A stretch of 64,000 bases of DNA from Jeongeupia sp. USM3 (GTDB taxonomy: Bacteria; Pseudomonadota; Gammaproteobacteria; Burkholderiales; Chitinibacteraceae): positions 744,001 through 808,000 of the forward strand of contig NZ_CP017668.1 of NCBI RefSeq assembly GCF_001808185.1, written 5' to 3'. Within the stretch, counting starts at the first letter, position 1. Each line of letters starts with the position of its first letter. The notes beneath the pieces are model-generated. The model was not told where the DNA came from and searched no databases. It worked only from the letters and a program-made list of their open reading frames with translations. Below, piece after piece: positions 61,432 to 64,000 of the stretch. Position numbers and translations under genes: made by a program.

Positions 61432-63813
61432 TCAGTTCCGGAGAGGTTTATTGTTCTCCAGCATGTACATGATGCGTTCCTGGGTCTTGCCCTTCTTCAG
61501 CAGGCCCATGAAGCGCTCGCGCTCCAGCTTGAGAATCCACTCCTCGTTGACCAGCGTGCCGGCCTCGACATCGCCGCCGGTCACGACTTCGGCGATCTGC
61601 ACGCCGATGTGGTAGTCGTACTTGGAGATGAAGCCGCCCTCGAGCATGTTCACCAGCTGGCCCTTGATCGTCGCGGCACCGGTACGGCCGGCGACCGGGA
61701 ACGCCTTGGGCTTCACCGGTGCACGGTAGCCGGTGGCGGCCAGCGCGCGGACCTGCGCCTGCGCAACGAACAGCAGCTCGTTGCTGTTGAACAGCACGAT
61801 GTCCGACTCGCGCAGGTAACCGATCTGCTGGCCTTCCTCGGCACTGGTGCCGACCTTGGCCATCGCCATTGCCAGGTAGTAGTCCTTGAGTACGCCGAGG
61901 ATGTCGCCACCCTTGGCTTCGCGGCTGGCGCGCAGCGCGAACTCCTTGCAGCCGCCACCGGCCGGCAGCAGGCCGACGCCGACTTCGACGAGGCCGATAT
62001 AGGTTTCGACCGCTGCAACGACCCGCGCGCAGTGCATCAGGAACTCGCAGCCGCCACCGAAGGCGTAGCCCTGCGCCGCACCGACCACCGGCACCTTGGC
62101 GTACTTGATCGCCATCGACGCACGCTGGAATTCGGCGACCATGTTTTCGATCGCGTCGAAGTCGCCAGTCATGAACGCCGGGCCCATGCTGGCCAGATCG
62201 GCGCCGACCGAGAACGGCGCGTCCGGGTGCCAGAGCACCAGCCCCTGGAAGCGCGCTTCGGCGATGCGGATCGCTTCCTGCACGCCGGCAAGCACGCCGG
62301 CGCCGATGCAGTGCGCCTTGGTCTTGAACGACAGCACCGGCACGTCGGTCGCTGCCGGCGGCAGCCACATGCGGACGCTGTCGTTCTCGAACACGGTCTC
62401 GCCGTAGTTCGGCTCGGCGTCGCCGACGAGTTGCGGCGGATAGAGCTGGCGGCCGTAGACCGGCAGGGTCGAGCGGCCGACCAGCTTGTCCTGCGCGGCG
62501 CTGTAGCTGCCTTCCGGCGCGTGCACGCCTTCACGCTGGGCGACCCAGGCCGGCAGCGGCGTCGACGCCATGCTCTTGCCGGCGGCGATGTCGGCGCTCA
62601 CCGCTTCGGCCACGGCCTTCCAGCCGGCGGCCTGCCACAGCTCGAACGGACCCTGCTTCCAGCCGAAGCCCCAGCGGATTGCGAAATCGATGTCGCGGGC
62701 CGAATCGGCGATGCCGTCCAGCAGGGTGGCCACGTAGTGCCACACATCGCGCAGGCAGGCCCAGAGGAACTGCGCTTCCGGATGCGCCGACTCGCGCAGC
62801 GCCTTGACCTTGGCCGCCGGGTCCTCGAGCTTGAGGATCGCCTTGACCTCGTCGCTGCCCTTCTGGCCGGACGGCACGTACTGGCCCGCCTTCGGGTCGA
62901 GCACGAAGAGGTCGCGGCCTTCCTTCTTGTAGATGCCGGCGCGGGTCTTCTGGCCCAGCGCGCCCTGTCCGATCAGCGCGGTCAGCCACGCCGGGCTGTT
63001 GTAATACGCCGCCCAAGGATCATCCGGCAGGTTGTCGGTCATGGTCTTGACGACGTGCGCGAAGGTATCCAGACCGACGACGTCGGCGGTGCGGAAGGTC
63101 GCCGACTTCGGCCGGCCCATGCGCGGGCCGGTCAGGTCGTCGACGACGTCGAATCGGATGCCGAACTGTTCGGCGTGGTGGATCGTCGCCAGCATCGAGA
63201 ACACGCCGATGCGGTTGGCGATGAAGTTCGGGGTGTCCTTGGCGCGCACGACGCCCTTGCCCAGACGGGTGACCAGGAAGGTCTCCAGCGCGTCGAGCTC
63301 GGCGGTTTCGGTGCCGGCGGTCGGGATCAGCTCCACGAGGTACATGTAGCGCGGCGGGTTGAAGAAGTGGATGCCGCAGAAGCGGGACTTCAGTTCACCC
63401 GGCACGCCATCGGCCAGTTTCTGGATCGACAGGCCGGAGGTATTGGTCGCGAGAATCGCGTGCGGTGCCAGATGCGGTGCGATCTTCGCGTACAGATCGA
63501 GTTTCCAGTCCAGGCGTTCGGCGATTGCTTCGATCACCAGGTCACAGTCGCCCAGCTTGGCCAGATCGCTGCCGTAGTTGGCGGCGTCGATCAGGTCGGC
63601 GCGCATCGCCGACATCAGCGGCGCGGGCCTGAGCTTCTTCAGGTTGTCGATGGCCTTGAGCACGATGCCGTTGGCCGGGCCTTCCTTGGCCGGCAGATCG
63701 AAGAGCACGGTCTCGATCCCTGCGTTGGCGAGATGGGCGGCAATCTGCGCCCCCATGACGCCGGCGCCGAGCACCGCGACCTTGCGGATCTGTTTCTGCG
63801 ATACGTTAGACAT
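61432..63813 (-). CDS. Bifunctional 3-hydroxyacyl-CoA dehydrogenase/enoyl-CoA hydratase (FadN type)
   Basis: A 793-residue protein. The N-terminal part is the dehydrogenase with VAVLGAGVMGAQIAAHLANAG and HFFNPPRYMYLVELI. The C-terminal part (about 480–700) is the crotonase fold with the oxyanion segment GADLASMGPAF and YAFGGGCEFLMHCARVVAA. This order (dehydrogenase first) is that of Bacillus FadN and related proteins, opposite to E. coli FadB. With FadA it carries out beta-oxidation of fatty acyl-CoA. Confidence 0.92.
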   Translation of the reverse strand: MSNVSQKQIRKVAVLGAGVMGAQIAAHLANAGIETVLFDLPAKEGPANGIVLKAIDNLKKLRPAPLMSAMRADLIDAANYGSDLAKLGDCDLVIEAIAERLDWKLDLYAKIAPHLAPHAILATNTSGLSIQKLADGVPGELKSRFCGIHFFNPPRYMYLVELIPTAGTETAELDALETFLVTRLGKGVVRAKDTPNFIANRIGVFSMLATIHHAEQFGIRFDVVDDLTGPRMGRPKSATFRTADVVGLDTFAHVVKTMTDNLPDDPWAAYYNSPAWLTALIGQGALGQKTRAGIYKKEGRDLFVLDPKAGQYVPSGQKGSDEVKAILKLEDPAAKVKALRESAHPEAQFLWACLRDVWHYVATLLDGIADSARDIDFAIRWGFGWKQGPFELWQAAGWKAVAEAVSADIAAGKSMASTPLPAWVAQREGVHAPEGSYSAAQDKLVGRSTLPVYGRQLYPPQLVGDAEPNYGETVFENDSVRMWLPPAATDVPVLSFKTKAHCIGAGVLAGVQEAIRIAEARFQGLVLWHPDAPFSVGADLASMGPAFMTGDFDAIENMVAEFQRASMAIKYAKVPVVGAAQGYAFGGGCEFLMHCARVVAAVETYIGLVEVGVGLLPAGGGCKEFALRASREAKGGDILGVLKDYYLAMAMAKVGTSAEEGQQIGYLRESDIVLFNSNELLFVAQAQVRALAATGYRAPVKPKAFPVAGRTGAATIKGQLVNMLEGGFISKYDYHIGVQIAEVVTGGDVEAGTLVNEEWILKLERERFMGLLKKGKTQERIMYMLENNKPLRN

Positions 63814-63870
63814 GCATTATCCCCGCGTGGAAAACGCCCCCAAAGGCTGCGGCCGGCCGGCCGCGGTGAC

Positions 63871-63888
63871 GGACGGGTTGCCCCGTCC
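63871..63888. terminator. Hairpin between the FadL-like and bifunctional fad genes
   Basis: A perfect GGACGGG-TTGC-CCCGTCC stem, next to a 16-bp GC-only palindrome (GCGGCCGGCCGGCCGC, 63850–63865). No T run follows, so it may be a weak terminator after the outer-membrane protein gene or a stabilising hairpin. Confidence 0.4.
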
Positions 63889-63899
63889 GCCGTCCTGCC

Positions 63900-64000
63900 T
63901 TAGAAGCGGTAGTTGAGTTGCGCGCCAAGAATGTTGGCGTAGCTCTTGAAGTTGGCCTTGGTCGTCGTACCGCTGCCTGTACATCCGTTGGCCGCCGAGC
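63900..64000 (-). CDS. C-terminal end of an outer-membrane protein, probably FadL-like
   Basis: Only the last 32 codons are in the window, ending KSYANILGAQLNYRF. The C-terminal Phe and alternating hydrophobic pattern mark an outer-membrane beta-barrel. The end resembles E. coli FadL (…NFNYAF), and the position upstream of two beta-oxidation genes on the same strand fits a long-chain fatty-acid transporter. The upstream part lies outside the window, so the family is not certain. Confidence 0.55.
   Translation of the reverse strand, partial: SAANGCTGSGTTTKANFKSYANILGAQLNYRF

Noticed and set aside
61399..63903. An 834-codon plus-strand open frame
   Set aside because: Antisense to the bifunctional beta-oxidation gene; composition is typical of a GC-rich shadow frame.

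Overview
The window looks like about 64 kb of chromosome from a GC-rich, free-living betaproteobacterium, most probably of the order Neisseriales (Chromobacteriaceae or Chitinibacteraceae). This is inferred from the ndk–rlmN–pilW order, a neisserial-type porin, RdgC, dsbB next to oxyR, FbpABC, a class I PHA synthase and the high GC third positions. No rRNA, tRNA, CRISPR array, insertion sequence, integrase or phage gene was found.

Layout. 1–7.2 kb is core metabolism and redox: pilW (cut by the window edge), rlmN, ndk, a SPOR-domain protein, a rubredoxin-reductase-like enzyme, a translationally coupled dsbB–oxyR pair and guaB. 7.3–13.1 kb is accessory: an SDR enzyme, a gene-poor stretch, two paralogous secreted four-cysteine proteins, a secreted propeller-like protein and a small C-terminally anchored protein. 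13.2–16.3 kb is a three-gene overlapping ABC exporter. 16.3–25.7 kb has divergent SDR/LysR and LysR/MFS–dkgB pairs, a ferric-reductase-like flavocytochrome, a universal stress protein, an SGNH hydrolase, two VOC proteins and a small secreted protein. 25.7–28.7 kb is a probable SoxR regulon: soxR, a near-perfect SoxR operator in a 19-bp promoter spacer, and a divergent four-gene run (ABM monooxygenase, VOC protein, APH(6)-like kinase, methyltransferase). 28.7–31.7 kb is glutathione-dependent formaldehyde oxidation (adhC–fghA) with a LysR regulator. 31.7–36.7 kb holds a radical SAM/B12 protein with an unusual cysteine motif, a porin and class I fumarase. 36.8–38.8 kb is an overlapping phnF–NUDIX–thpR run. 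38.9–43.1 kb has a sulfurtransferase, a chemoreceptor remnant and phaC–phaA. 43.3–53.2 kb has pbpG, trxC, fbpABC under a Fur-like box, rdgC, a DUF2214 protein, a lipid-anchored YiiX-like protein, bioB and comF. 53.2–64 kb has tamB–tamA, a new small-ORF locus, a chalcone-isomerase-like protein, fadA, a bifunctional beta-oxidation protein and the end of a FadL-like porin.

How the genes work together. Several blocks handle redox and electrophile stress (OxyR, DsbB, SoxR operon, AdhC/FghA, TrxC). Others handle carbon storage and fatty acids (PhaCA; FadA, the FadN-type protein and the FadL-like porin) and envelope biogenesis (TamAB, PbpG, porin).

The most novel candidate is at 58,890–59,330 on the minus strand. 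A 30-codon ORF has an excellent ribosome binding site and a good sigma70-type promoter with a repeated ACTACAT/ATGTAAC element inside it. It is followed by a chain of hairpins, an exposed CTCCTCCT (anti-Shine–Dalgarno) motif and a terminator-like stem with an eight-T run. It resembles a small protein plus sRNA locus, or an attenuator ahead of tamAB. All gene calls come from reading translations and motifs by eye; no database search was possible.
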